Origin: Firmicutes bacterium UBA3572
GTDB taxonomy: Bacteria; Bacillota; Desulfotomaculia; Desulfotomaculales; Desulforudaceae
Direction: 5' to 3'
Assembly (NCBI GenBank): GCA_002375985.1
Contig: DFNH01000016.1
Location: forward strand, 86,301-150,300
DNA: 64,000 nt
Shown: positions 17,438 to 26,022 of the stretch, one piece after another
How positions within the stretch are numbered: position 1 is the stretch's first letter
How the letters are laid out: each line of letters starts with the position of its first letter
Program-made: the position numbers and the translations under genes
Notes under the pieces: generated by a model
Seen by the model: the letters and a program-made list of their open reading frames with translations, nothing else
Told to the model about the DNA's origin: nothing
Database searches by the model: none

Positions 17438-18520
17438 ATGTATCCTGAAATAAGCAAGCTGATACGCAAGGAGCTTTTGGCGCTCGAACCTTACCACGTG
17501 CCCTTTCATCCGGGAGTAGTCAAGCTGGACGCCAACGAAAACACTTACGACTTTCCACCGGAAGTGTGGGACGACATTGTGCGGGCGGTGGACGGTCAGA
17601 CTTTTGGGCGTTACCCGGATCCGACCGCCGCGGACTTGCGGGCGGCCCTGGCCGGTTACACCGGCGTGGCTCCGGAACAGATCAGCGTGGGGAACGGTTC
17701 GGACGAGTTGATTCAAAACCTCATGCTCACCTTTGCCACCGGTGGCAAGGTGGTCATTGCCACGCCGACCTTCGGCATGTACGCCGTGCATGCCACCATC
17801 GCCGGGGCTACCCCGGTGCCCCTGCCCCGGGGACCCGACTTCAGCGTCGACCCGGAGGCGGTGATCGCGGCCGCGGGGCAACCCGGGGTACGGGTGGTAA
17901 TCCTGTGCTCTCCGAATAACCCCACAGGGAACACCATTCCCCTGGAGGTAACCAGACGGATTCTGGAGGGTACCCGCGCGGTGGTGGTGGTGGACGAGGC
18001 TTATTACGAGTTTTGCGGGGAGACCGCCGTTCCCCTGCTGGCCGATTACCCGCACCTGGTGCTACTGCGCACCTTCTCCAAAGCCTTCGGCCTAGCCGGA
18101 CTGCGGGTGGGATACATGTTGGCGGGGAAAGAGGTGACCGAAGCAGTCGGACGGGTAAAACAGCCCTTTAACGTGAACGCTTTTTCGCAGTTGGCCGCGG
18201 CCCGGCTGTTGAAGTGGCGGCCGGTGTTTGCGGAGCGTATCCGGAAAATTTGCCTTTCCCGGGATGAGCTCCTGGCGGCCATGCAGGGTGTGCCGGGAGT
18301 TACGGTGTACCCCTCCCGGGGCAATTTTCTCCTGTTCAGGACGGCGCTTCCGGCCCGCACGGTTTACGAGGGGTTGCTGAAACGGGGTGTACTTGTCCGG
18401 ATATTGGACGGCCCTGATTTGCCGGGGTGTCTAAGAGTATCGGTGGGACAGCCCGGTGAAAACGCGCAGTTTTTAAAGGCTTTAGCGGAAACGATGGCTT
18501 CCGGCGCATCGGCCGGCTAA
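17438..18520 (+). CDS. hisC: Histidinol-phosphate aminotransferase
   Basis: PLP-dependent class I/II aminotransferase making histidinol phosphate. It has the KLDANEN start, the CSPNNPTGN motif, the DEAYYEF aspartate that pairs with PLP nitrogen, and the PLP lysine in TFSKAFGLAGLRVGY. The ATG at 17438 follows AGGGGGATT at good spacing; a TTG at 17429 overlaps the hisD stop. It is 360 residues, the usual size. Second gene of the his operon. Confidence 0.95.
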   Translation: MYPEISKLIRKELLALEPYHVPFHPGVVKLDANENTYDFPPEVWDDIVRAVDGQTFGRYPDPTAADLRAALAGYTGVAPEQISVGNGSDELIQNLMLTFATGGKVVIATPTFGMYAVHATIAGATPVPLPRGPDFSVDPEAVIAAAGQPGVRVVILCSPNNPTGNTIPLEVTRRILEGTRAVVVVDEAYYEFCGETAVPLLADYPHLVLLRTFSKAFGLAGLRVGYMLAGKEVTEAVGRVKQPFNVNAFSQLAAARLLKWRPVFAERIRKICLSRDELLAAMQGVPGVTVYPSRGNFLLFRTALPARTVYEGLLKRGVLVRILDGPDLPGCLRVSVGQPGENAQFLKALAETMASGASAG

Positions 18521-18549
18521 CCGGAAAAAGAAAGCGAGGATGACCGACC

Positions 18550-19137
18550 TTGATCAGGAAGGCCGAAGTCGGCAGACGGACCGGGGAGACCGAGGTCCGT
18601 GTACGTTTGCAACTGGATGGTAGCGGCGAGTATGCCCTGGATACCGGGGTGCCCTTCTTGGAACATATGCTGGCCTTTGTCGCCAAGTTCGGACGATTTG
18701 ACCTGCACGTGCACGCCCGGGGAGACCTGGAGGTGGACGCCCACCACACGGTGGAAGACGTGGGAATCTGCCTGGGCGAAGCCCTGGCCCGGGCCCTCGG
18801 TGACAAGTCCGGCATCCGGCGCTTCGGCCACGCCATCGTACCCATGGACGAGGCCTTGGCCTTGGTGGCGGTTGACCTTAGCGGACGGGGATACCTGGCG
18901 TTTGAGGCTTCCCTGCCGGCAGCCCGGGTGGGACGGTTCGACACCGAGTTGGTGGAGGAATTTCTGCGGGCACTGGCGCACAACGGCCGTTTTAACCTGC
19001 ACGTGCGGGTGCTGGCGGGAAGCAACACCCACCACATCATCGAGGCGATTTTCAAGGGCTTGGGTGTGGCCCTGGGACAGGCGGTCGGGGTCAACGCTTA
19101 CCCGGGCGTACCGTCCACCAAGGGCGTTATTAATTAG
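18550..19137 (+). CDS. hisB: Imidazoleglycerol-phosphate dehydratase
   Basis: Stand-alone IGPD of 195 residues (no fused phosphatase). Manganese-binding histidine motifs are visible: DAHHTVEDVG in the first half and NTHHIIEAIFK in the second, with the substrate-contact stretches TGVPFLEHML and YPGVPSTKG. It starts at TTG 18550 after a GAGGATGACC site. Part of the his operon, 29 bases after hisC. Confidence 0.96.
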   Translation: MIRKAEVGRRTGETEVRVRLQLDGSGEYALDTGVPFLEHMLAFVAKFGRFDLHVHARGDLEVDAHHTVEDVGICLGEALARALGDKSGIRRFGHAIVPMDEALALVAVDLSGRGYLAFEASLPAARVGRFDTELVEEFLRALAHNGRFNLHVRVLAGSNTHHIIEAIFKGLGVALGQAVGVNAYPGVPSTKGVIN

Positions 19138-19221
19138 CTTTTGCTAAAAACGCTACCTGGCACAGCACACCGCTCATAAGGGTGCTTTTTCAGCAGAATC
19201 TAATTAGTCGGTGAGGATACA

Positions 19222-19836
19222 ATGTTCATTGCCATTATCGACTATGGTATGGGTAATCTTTCCAGCGTCTTAAAGGGGTTGGAGACCACTGGCTCGCAGG
19301 CGCGCATTACGACGGCCCCACGAGACGTGGACCGGGCCGCAGGTTTGGTGCTGCCGGGAGTGGGGGCCTTTGCGGACGCCATGCGTCATCTCCGGGCGGC
19401 CGGTCTGGACGAAGCCATCAAACGGTCGATCGGTGCCGGCAAGCCCTTCCTGGGCATTTGCCTGGGGCTGCAACTCTTGTTTGAGGCCAGCGAGGAGTGG
19501 GGTGTCAGTCCCGGTCTCGGCGTTTTTCCGGGCCGGGTGCTCCGGTTGCCCCCGTCGGTGAAGGTGCCGCACATGGGTTGGAACGAGGTGTGTTTCCGGC
19601 GGCCGTCGCCCCTGTTTGAAGGTCTGGCGGACCGAACCCGCTTCTATTTCGTGCATTCCTTCTACGTGGCGCCGGCGGACCCGGAGATTGTGCTCGGCGA
19701 GACGGATTACGGTTTGCGGTTCGCGTCTGCGGTAGGCCGCGAAAACGTGTTCGGAATCCAGTTTCACCCTGAAAAAAGCAGCACTCTGGGCCTGCGGGTG
19801 CTCCGCAATTTTGGGAGGTTGGTGAAACGATGCTGA
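19222..19836 (+). CDS. hisH: Imidazole glycerol phosphate synthase, glutamine amidotransferase subunit
   Basis: Supplies ammonia to HisF. It is a class I amidotransferase with the nucleophile in GICLGLQLLFE and the His/Glu pair in FHPEKSS. The conserved VPHMGWN segment shapes the interface with HisF. Length 204 residues. It overlaps hisA by 7 bases, consistent with translational coupling. The 84-base gap before it contains no gene. Confidence 0.97.
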   Translation: MFIAIIDYGMGNLSSVLKGLETTGSQARITTAPRDVDRAAGLVLPGVGAFADAMRHLRAAGLDEAIKRSIGAGKPFLGICLGLQLLFEASEEWGVSPGLGVFPGRVLRLPPSVKVPHMGWNEVCFRRPSPLFEGLADRTRFYFVHSFYVAPADPEIVLGETDYGLRFASAVGRENVFGIQFHPEKSSTLGLRVLRNFGRLVKRC

Positions 19837-20561
19837 TCATCCCGGCCATTGACCTGCGCGGGGGACGTTGTGTCCGGCTTTTTCAGGGGCGGCCGGACCA
19901 GGAGACGGTGTACAGTGACGATCCGGTAGCCGTGGCGCAGGGTTGGGAGGCGCAGGGCGCCCGGTGGTTGCACGTGGTGGACCTGGACGGGGCCTTTGCG
20001 GGGCGCCCGGGTAACGGCCACGTTGTTCTGGAGATCGTGCGGAACGTGGGGATTCCGGTCCAGGTGGGCGGCGGGGTCCGCAACCTGGAAACGGTGCGGT
20101 ACTACCTGGAACACGGTGTCGCCCGGGTGATCCTGGGCACCGGTGCGGTTACCGATCCCGGCTTTCTCCGGGAGGCTACGACCTTATTCGGTGAGCGCAT
20201 CGTGGTCGGTGTGGACTGCCGGGACGGGCAGGTCTGCGTCCACGGTTGGGAGAAAACGGTTACCCGGGACGGGTTGGCGTTCTTGGAGGAACTTGTCCGG
20301 TACGGTGTCCGGCGCATCATATTCACCGACATCAAGCGGGACGGGACGCTGGAGGGACCGAACCTGGAGGCCATCGCGCGCTTTGCGGCCCACACCGCAT
20401 TGAAACTGATCGCTTCGGGAGGGGTTTCCCGACTGGAGGATATTCGGGCGCTGAAAGCGCTTGAGACGCTGGGCGTGGACGGCGTGATTATCGGCAAAGC
20501 GCTGTACGCCGGGGCCTTCACGCTGGCGGAAGCCCTGCGCGTGGCGGAAGGAGAGGAATAA
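19830..20561 (+). CDS. hisA: ProFAR isomerase
   Basis: Amadori isomerase of the (beta/alpha)8 fold acting on ProFAR. The catalytic Asp is in IIPAIDLRGGRCVRL at the N-terminus and the second in FTDIKRDGTLEGPN. Phosphate-binding motifs QVGGGVRNLETV and ASGGVSRLEDI are both present. 243 residues. It overlaps hisH and abuts hisF. Confidence 0.96.
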   Translation: MLIIPAIDLRGGRCVRLFQGRPDQETVYSDDPVAVAQGWEAQGARWLHVVDLDGAFAGRPGNGHVVLEIVRNVGIPVQVGGGVRNLETVRYYLEHGVARVILGTGAVTDPGFLREATTLFGERIVVGVDCRDGQVCVHGWEKTVTRDGLAFLEELVRYGVRRIIFTDIKRDGTLEGPNLEAIARFAAHTALKLIASGGVSRLEDIRALKALETLGVDGVIIGKALYAGAFTLAEALRVAEGEE

Positions 20562-21320
20562 ATGTTGGCTAAGCGTATCATTCCCTGCCTGGATGTGCAC
20601 CAGGGCCGGGTCGTCAAGGGCGTCAATTTCGTGAACCTGCGGGACGCAGGCGATCCGGTGGAGTTGGCCGCCGTGTATGACCGGGAGGGCGCCGACGAGG
20701 TGGTCTTTCTGGACATCACCGCCTCCGCCGAAGGGAGGGACATCGTGCTGGACATGGTCCGCCGGACGGCCGAAAAGGTGTTCATTCCTTTTGCGGTCGG
20801 GGGTGGGATTCGCACGGTGGACGACATCCGGGTAATCCTGCAGGCCGGGGCGGACAAGGTGTCCATAAACACGGCGGCGGTAAAAAGCCCCGATTTGGTT
20901 GCCGAGGCCGCCGCACGATTCGGCAGCCAATGTATCGTGGTGGCCATCGACGCCAAGCAGGTCGGGCCCGCAAAATGGGAGGTATTTATTCACGGTGGGC
21001 GTACCCCCACCGGGATCGATGTCCTGGACTGGGCACGGCGGGTGGAATTCCTGGGTGCCGGGGAGATCCTGCTCACCAGTATGGACCGTGATGGCACCAA
21101 GGACGGCTACGATATCCCCCTCACCAGGGCGGTGGCCGACGCCGTGAGAATTCCGGTGATCGCCTCCGGCGGCGTGGGCACCTTGGAGCACTTGGCCGCG
21201 GGTCTGACTGAAGGGGGAGCGGACGCCGCCCTGGCCGCGTCAATATTTCACTTTGGCGAATACTCAGTCCGGGAGGCTAAAGAATTCCTGGCGGCGCGCG
21301 GGATTCCGGTGCGGTTGTAA
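20562..21320 (+). CDS. hisF: Imidazole glycerol phosphate synthase, cyclase subunit
   Basis: Partner of HisH that makes IGP and AICAR. The (beta/alpha)8 barrel has catalytic aspartates in RIIPCLDVHQGRVVKG and in LLTSMDRDGTKDGYD. Phosphate sites are FAVGGGIRTVDDI and ASGGVGTLEHL. The SINTAAV and FGSQCIVVAIDAK stretches are typical of the family. 252 residues, ATG start directly after the hisA stop. Confidence 0.97.
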   Translation: MLAKRIIPCLDVHQGRVVKGVNFVNLRDAGDPVELAAVYDREGADEVVFLDITASAEGRDIVLDMVRRTAEKVFIPFAVGGGIRTVDDIRVILQAGADKVSINTAAVKSPDLVAEAAARFGSQCIVVAIDAKQVGPAKWEVFIHGGRTPTGIDVLDWARRVEFLGAGEILLTSMDRDGTKDGYDIPLTRAVADAVRIPVIASGGVGTLEHLAAGLTEGGADAALAASIFHFGEYSVREAKEFLAARGIPVRL

Positions 21321-21332
21321 ACGCGGCAGCCG

Positions 21333-21351
21333 CCGTTGTCTGGAGCAACGG
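21333..21351 (+). terminator. Small hairpin between hisF and hisIE
   Basis: CCGTTG pairs with CAACGG across a 7-base loop, followed after six bases by GGTTTTTGTT. The stem is short; it may act as a weak terminator or processing site rather than end the operon. Confidence 0.35.
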
Positions 21352-21430
21352 TTCCGGTTTTTGTTGCTTCGTCTACGGTCAATTGTTTGCCTCAATTAGG
21401 TCAGGTTTTAGCGGGGAGGATTACGGGACT

Positions 21431-22171
21431 GTGGGTTTTAATGTGGAGAAGCTCAAATACGATAAAGACGGCCTGATTCCGGCGATCATTCAGGATACCC
21501 ACTCCCGCGAGGTGCTGATGGTGGCCTGGATGAACCGGGAAGCGGTCAAAAAAACAATGACCACCGGTCAGACCTGGTTCTGGAGTCGCAGCCGGAAAAA
21601 GCTCTGGCACAAGGGGGAGACCTCCGGGCACGTGCAGCACGTGGATGAGATTTACCACGACTGTGACGCCGACACTTTATTGATCCGGGTCAACCAGGTC
21701 GGGGCGGCCTGCCACGAGGGCTACCGCACCTGTTTCCACTACCGGATCGACCCGACCGGCGGTGTGGCGGTGGTGGGGGATCTGGTCTTTGATCCGGACC
21801 GGGTGTACGGCTCCCAGGCGGCGGCCAGGGATCCTGCGGAAGGACGGCAAACCCGGAAGCGGGTACTGACCGAGGAGGAATTCCAGGCTACCTGCGGCGT
21901 GCTGGAGATGCTTTACGCCATCATCCAGGACCGGAAGGAAAAACGCCCCGCGGGGGCGTATACCACCTATCTCTTTGACAAGGGCCTGGACAAGATTCTC
22001 AAAAAAGTAGGGGAGGAAGCCACCGAGGTGATCGTGGGGGCTAAGAACAACCAGCGTCAGGAAGTCATCCACGAGGTGGCCGACCTGTTTTACCACGTAT
22101 TGGTCCTGCTGGCCGAAAAGAACGTGACCCTGGACGATGTGCTCCGGGAACTGCAGGCGCGGCGCAAGTAA
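21431..22171 (+). CDS. hisI: Bifunctional phosphoribosyl-AMP cyclohydrolase / phosphoribosyl-ATP pyrophosphatase
   Basis: HisIE fusion. The N-terminal cyclohydrolase domain carries VAWMNREAVKKT, FWSRSRKKLWHKGETSG and the metal-site cysteines in HDCDADTLL and CHEGYRTCF. After a linker near residues 120-150, the pyrophosphatase domain has KKVGEEATEVIV and HEVADLFYHVLVLL. It is 246 residues from GTG 21431, which has GGAGGA 10 bases upstream; an in-frame upstream start has no family sequence. Last gene of the his operon, followed by a terminator. Confidence 0.93.
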   Translation: MGFNVEKLKYDKDGLIPAIIQDTHSREVLMVAWMNREAVKKTMTTGQTWFWSRSRKKLWHKGETSGHVQHVDEIYHDCDADTLLIRVNQVGAACHEGYRTCFHYRIDPTGGVAVVGDLVFDPDRVYGSQAAARDPAEGRQTRKRVLTEEEFQATCGVLEMLYAIIQDRKEKRPAGAYTTYLFDKGLDKILKKVGEEATEVIVGAKNNQRQEVIHEVADLFYHVLVLLAEKNVTLDDVLRELQARRK

Positions 22172-22174
22172 AGG

Positions 22175-22195
22175 GCAGGGATTCTAAAACCCTGC
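22175..22195 (+). terminator. Terminator of the his operon
   Basis: GCAGGG pairs with CCCTGC across a 9-base loop and is followed by TTTCTTCTTTAC, directly after the hisIE stop. Confidence 0.7.
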
Positions 22196-22233
22196 TTTCT
22201 TCTTTACTTTTCTTATTGGTCGTGCACCTTATT

Positions 22234-22752
22234 TTATTTGGAGGGCGGTGTGTCCGCTTCCTTTAGCCATGCTACCAATTCCCCACGCGACGGCATCTTG
22301 CCGGCCACCTTCACCGTGCCGTTAATCATCAGCGCCGGGGTAATCAACACGCCGTGCGCGGCCATTTCGGCCATATCATTAACGTACTCAACGTTCGCGA
22401 CGATTCCCTCGGCGGCGACGATGTCCAGCACCTGTTCGTACATCTGCTTGCAGCGCGCGCACCCCGGCCCAAACACTTTTACCTCCACGGTACCCGGAGC
22501 GACCGCTGGCTCGTCTACCGGTAGTCCCATCTTCATCCGGTAGTAACGGGTGAGGTCCCGCCGGTACTCCTCCTCGGCCCCAGCCGGGATATAATTGTGT
22601 TCTTTAAGTATTTCCACCAACCGGGCGCCGATCTCCGTGCCGGTTCGCGCCACGGCCTCCACGGCCTCATCCAGTCCGACAATCCCTACCCGGGTGCCAC
22701 CGATATTGACCTGGGTTGTCTTTGTCGGCTGTGCGTCTTTCTTAAAAAACAT
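22234..22752 (-). CDS. Thioredoxin-like small redox disulfide protein with extra N-terminal domain
   Basis: A 172-residue protein. The C-terminal part (from about residue 90) is a small thioredoxin-fold domain of the redox-active disulfide type, with the CxxC site in GPGCARCKQ and the cis-Pro loop ITPALMINGTVKVAG. The N-terminal part has IGGTRVGIVGLDEA and EHNYIPAGAEEEY, a separate conserved-looking helical module I cannot name firmly. The ATG at 22752 has GGGAG upstream. No signal peptide, so it is cytoplasmic. The redox partner is unknown. It is transcribed away from pcrA by a clear promoter. Confidence 0.8.
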   Translation of the reverse strand: MFFKKDAQPTKTTQVNIGGTRVGIVGLDEAVEAVARTGTEIGARLVEILKEHNYIPAGAEEEYRRDLTRYYRMKMGLPVDEPAVAPGTVEVKVFGPGCARCKQMYEQVLDIVAAEGIVANVEYVNDMAEMAAHGVLITPALMINGTVKVAGKMPSRGELVAWLKEADTPPSK

Positions 22753-22827
22753 GCCTGACCACTCCCGGCCAATGCCAAACCATTTATTGAAAATCAGGCT
22801 ATCATTATATAATGCTGAACTAATTAA

Positions 22828-22857
22828 ATTATAATGGCAAGCGAAATAAGGCGTCAA
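22828..22857 (-). promoter_or_regulatory. Promoter of the redox disulfide protein gene
   Basis: On the minus strand TTGACG (22857-22852), an 18-base spacer and TATAAT (22833-22828). This gives a leader of about 70 bases before the ATG at 22752. The stretch is AT-rich against the GC-rich surroundings. Confidence 0.75.
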
Positions 22858-22912
22858 GGTTCCCTGTCCCGGCGGCGGCGGCGGCGGGGGTCTATACCGG
22901 TGGTTTTTTTGT

Positions 22913-22918
22913 TATAAT
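22913..22918 (+). promoter_or_regulatory. Probable -10 element for pcrA
   Basis: TATAAT preceded by a run of seven T and a (CGG)n tract near 22871-22889. No convincing -35 is visible. It overlaps an in-frame ATG at 22917, which argues that ATG is not the pcrA start. Confidence 0.5.
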
Positions 22919-22949
22919 GGGACAGACACAGTCGTGGGAGGCATTGGTA

Positions 22950-25076
22950 TTGGACTTTTTGGCGGAACTAAACCCAGCCCAGACGGAAGCCGTCTGTCAA
23001 CCGGGCGGGCCGCTCCTGGTCTTGGCCGGGGCCGGTAGCGGCAAGACGCGGGTCCTGACCTGCCGGATTGCTTATCTTTTGGCCCGTGGAATCGAGGCGC
23101 ACCAGATTCTGGCCATCACCTTCACCAACCGGGCCGCCCGGGAGATGAAGGAGAGGGTTGCCCGGCTGGTGCCGCAGGAGGTCCGGGACCTGTGGGTGAT
23201 GACTTTTCACGCCGCTTGCCTGCGGATTCTACGCCGGGATATCCACCAACTAGGCTACGACCGCAACTTCGTGATTTACGATGAAAGTGACCGGCAGACG
23301 GTGCTTAAGGACTGTCTTAAAGAACTGGAACTGGACCCGAAGAAGTATCCTCCGTCTCTTTTTGCGGCGGAGATTTCCTGGCAAAAAAACAACTTGGTCG
23401 GCCCGACCCAGTACGCGCAAGGGGCGTGCGACCGATACCAAGAACTGGTTTCCCGGGTCTACGCGGCTTACCAGGCACGGTTGGCGCGTAACAACGCCGT
23501 GGATTTTGATGACCTGTTGGTCCTGACCGTGCGCCTTTTCCGTGAAGCACCGGAAACGCTTGCGTATTACCGCCGGCGTTTCCGGCACGTCCTGGTGGAC
23601 GAGTACCAGGACACGAATCAGGCCCAGTACGTGTTGGTGAATCTGCTGGCCGCCGAACACCGCAATCTTACCGTGGTCGGCGATCCGGACCAAAGTATTT
23701 ACGGCTGGCGTGGAGCGGACATTCAGAATATCTTGAACTTCGAGCGTGATTACCCCGACGCCCGGATTGTCAAGCTGGAGCAGAACTACCGTTCCACCGG
23801 CCGCATCCTGGAGGCGGCCAACCACGTTATCCGGCACAACCAAAAGCGCCGGGAAAAAAGACTGTGGACGGCACGGGGCGAGGGCCAGAAACCGGTGCTG
23901 TTCCAGGCGGTAGACGAAATCAGCGAGGCGCGGTTTGTAGCCGATAAGATCCGACAGCTGCGGGCCGCGGGCCGCAGTTACCGGGACTTCGCGGTGTTCT
24001 ACCGCACGCACGCCCAGTCCCGCGCCCTTGAAGAGGTTTTACTGCGCAGTGGTGTTCCCTATACTATCGTCGGGGGACTGCGGTTTTACGAGCGGCGGGA
24101 AATCAAGGATTTGCTGGCCTACCTCAAGCTCATCGTCAACCCGATGGACGGCGTGGCGCTGACCCGGATCATCAACGTGCCCCGGCGCGGCATCGGGGTG
24201 GCCTCCCTGCAGAAGTTTTTCGCCTACGTGGCCGATAACCCGGTGACGCTCGTGGATGCGCTGCGGGAAGCCGACCGGATTCCGGGGCTCAGTACGAAGG
24301 TTCGTGCCGCCATGCAGGAGTTGGGAGAACTCCTGGTTGCTTGGCGGGAGACGGAAGGCGGGGTCACCGAACAGACACAACGGGTGTTGGCCGACAGCGG
24401 CTACCTGGCGGCCCTGGAAGCCGAGCGAACGGTAGAGGCCCGGACCCGGATCGAAAACCTGAACGAGTTCTTGTCGGTTGCCCGGCAGTTTGACCAGGAG
24501 CAGGGGGGCACTTTGGCCGATTTTCTCAACGAATTAGCTTTGTATACCGACCTGGATCGTTTGGACACGGCCGCCAGCCAGGTAGCCCTGATGACCCTGC
24601 ATACCGCCAAGGGGCTGGAGTTTCCGGTAGTGTTTATAACCGGGATGGAAGAAGGTGTGTTTCCCCATACCCGCGCTTTTTCGGATCCGGCGCAGATGGA
24701 GGAAGAGAGGCGTCTTTGTTACGTGGGGATCACCCGTGCCCAGGAACAGCTGTTTTTAACCTGCGCCTCCCGGCGCATGCTTTACGGTAACGTTTTTTAC
24801 GGCGTGCCGTCCCGGTTTTTGGCCGAGATCCCGCCCGACATGCTCGTCGGCGAGGTGCCCCAGGCCGGGCCGACCGGTTCGCAGCCGGGCGAACCGGCTC
24901 CGAGCGTCGCGACGACTTTCCGGGCGGGCGACCGGGTTCGGCACCGGAAGTGGGGCGAGGGCGTAGTGGTGCAGGCCACCGGTCGTGGACCGGATGCCGA
25001 GGTGAAGGTAGCTTTCCCGAATCAGGGTATTAAGACACTGCTCGTACGTTACGCACCCTTGGAATTGCTGCGCTAA
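22950..25076 (+). CDS. pcrA: ATP-dependent DNA helicase PcrA (UvrD family)
   Basis: Superfamily 1 3'-5' helicase for repair and replication restart. Walker A is GAGSGKT (about residues 27-33), Walker B is VDEYQDTNQAQY, and the motifs VGDPDQSIYGWRGAD, QNYRS, TLHTAKGLEFPVVF and EEERRLCYVGITRA follow in order. The last 55 residues form the PcrA-type Tudor-like domain (GDRVRHRKWGEGVVV) known to contact RNA polymerase. It has 708 residues. TTG 22950 is chosen because GGGAGG lies 8 bases upstream; the ATG at 22917 overlaps the promoter. Confidence 0.93.
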   Translation: MDFLAELNPAQTEAVCQPGGPLLVLAGAGSGKTRVLTCRIAYLLARGIEAHQILAITFTNRAAREMKERVARLVPQEVRDLWVMTFHAACLRILRRDIHQLGYDRNFVIYDESDRQTVLKDCLKELELDPKKYPPSLFAAEISWQKNNLVGPTQYAQGACDRYQELVSRVYAAYQARLARNNAVDFDDLLVLTVRLFREAPETLAYYRRRFRHVLVDEYQDTNQAQYVLVNLLAAEHRNLTVVGDPDQSIYGWRGADIQNILNFERDYPDARIVKLEQNYRSTGRILEAANHVIRHNQKRREKRLWTARGEGQKPVLFQAVDEISEARFVADKIRQLRAAGRSYRDFAVFYRTHAQSRALEEVLLRSGVPYTIVGGLRFYERREIKDLLAYLKLIVNPMDGVALTRIINVPRRGIGVASLQKFFAYVADNPVTLVDALREADRIPGLSTKVRAAMQELGELLVAWRETEGGVTEQTQRVLADSGYLAALEAERTVEARTRIENLNEFLSVARQFDQEQGGTLADFLNELALYTDLDRLDTAASQVALMTLHTAKGLEFPVVFITGMEEGVFPHTRAFSDPAQMEEERRLCYVGITRAQEQLFLTCASRRMLYGNVFYGVPSRFLAEIPPDMLVGEVPQAGPTGSQPGEPAPSVATTFRAGDRVRHRKWGEGVVVQATGRGPDAEVKVAFPNQGIKTLLVRYAPLELLR

Positions 25077-25125
25077 TGGCCGGTCACGGTTTCCCCGGTG
25101 TCCGGAAGGGGAAAACTAGGATAAG

Positions 25126-25998
25126 ATGACCCGCTTACTGGTGGTGGCCGCACTGACGGCCCTGATCCACATGATCAACACACTGATCTACGGGGTGCGT
25201 TTGGCCGGCATTCAGACGCAGCGTCTGGCCACGGCGATCTCGCTGTTTAACGTCATCTTCCTGGTTTCGAGCACGGCACACATGCTTCAGGCCCCGCTTT
25301 TATCCACCATTGTGGAACGGGCGATCAATGTCGGGCTGGGAGGCGCGGCGCACCCGGAGCGGGTAGAAATACTGGTAGAGTCTCCCATTTACCAGGCGCA
25401 GTTGGAGATGCTGGCCGCCGATATCCGCTTGGTGATTCTGGCAGCCAGCTTTGGAACGGTGGTCGGGACACTTTTGATCCCGGTTTTCGTGCAGTTGTTT
25501 TCCCTGGTAATCCTCGTTTTCAACCAAGTGGGTTCGGTACCCCGGCTGGTGGCCCTGGCCGTGTTTTCGCCCCGGAAGATTTGGCGGAGCATGGCGGGGG
25601 TGCATCTTCCAAGGGCGACGGCCGTCCGGAGCGCGGCCCGGGAGCGGTTGCCCATCCCGAAGGGTTTTCTGGTGGCCAATGTCATCGTCACGGGGATTTA
25701 CACCATCGGGGTGCTTTCGGCGTTATACGCCGGGGCGCTTTTTCCCCAGTACCGGTCCACGGCCGTGCTGCTTTCGGCCATCGTGAACGGGTTCGCTACG
25801 GTGCTGGTGGCCACCATCGTTGATCCTACCGCGGCCCGGATTACCGACCAGGCTTTGCGGCGCGAGCGCAGCGTGCGGGATGTGAAGCTGGTGGTGATGT
25901 GGCTGGCCGTTACGCGGTTTTTGGGCACTTTGCTGGCCCAGGTATTGTTCATGCCGGCGGCGCTGTTAATCCGCTGGGTCGCGCAACTACTCGTTTAA
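25126..25998 (+). CDS. amj: Lipid II flippase, Amj family
   Basis: A 290-residue polytopic membrane protein with about six hydrophobic segments. The N-terminal TALIHMINTLIYGVRLAGIQT and LFNVIFLVSSTAHMLQAPLL stretches are characteristic of the Amj family (formerly DUF2837, Bacillus YdaH). Amj is an alternative to MurJ and flips lipid-linked peptidoglycan precursor across the membrane. It lies between pcrA and ligA with short gaps, so cotranscription is likely. Whether murJ is also present cannot be judged from this window. Confidence 0.85.
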   Translation: MTRLLVVAALTALIHMINTLIYGVRLAGIQTQRLATAISLFNVIFLVSSTAHMLQAPLLSTIVERAINVGLGGAAHPERVEILVESPIYQAQLEMLAADIRLVILAASFGTVVGTLLIPVFVQLFSLVILVFNQVGSVPRLVALAVFSPRKIWRSMAGVHLPRATAVRSAARERLPIPKGFLVANVIVTGIYTIGVLSALYAGALFPQYRSTAVLLSAIVNGFATVLVATIVDPTAARITDQALRRERSVRDVKLVVMWLAVTRFLGTLLAQVLFMPAALLIRWVAQLLV

Positions 25999-26022
25999 AA
26001 GGGCTTTGGGAGGTGGTGGAGT

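Noticed and set aside
22871..22889. CGG tract between the divergent promoters as a regulatory element
   Set aside because: Simple repeat in a GC-rich genome with no further support.
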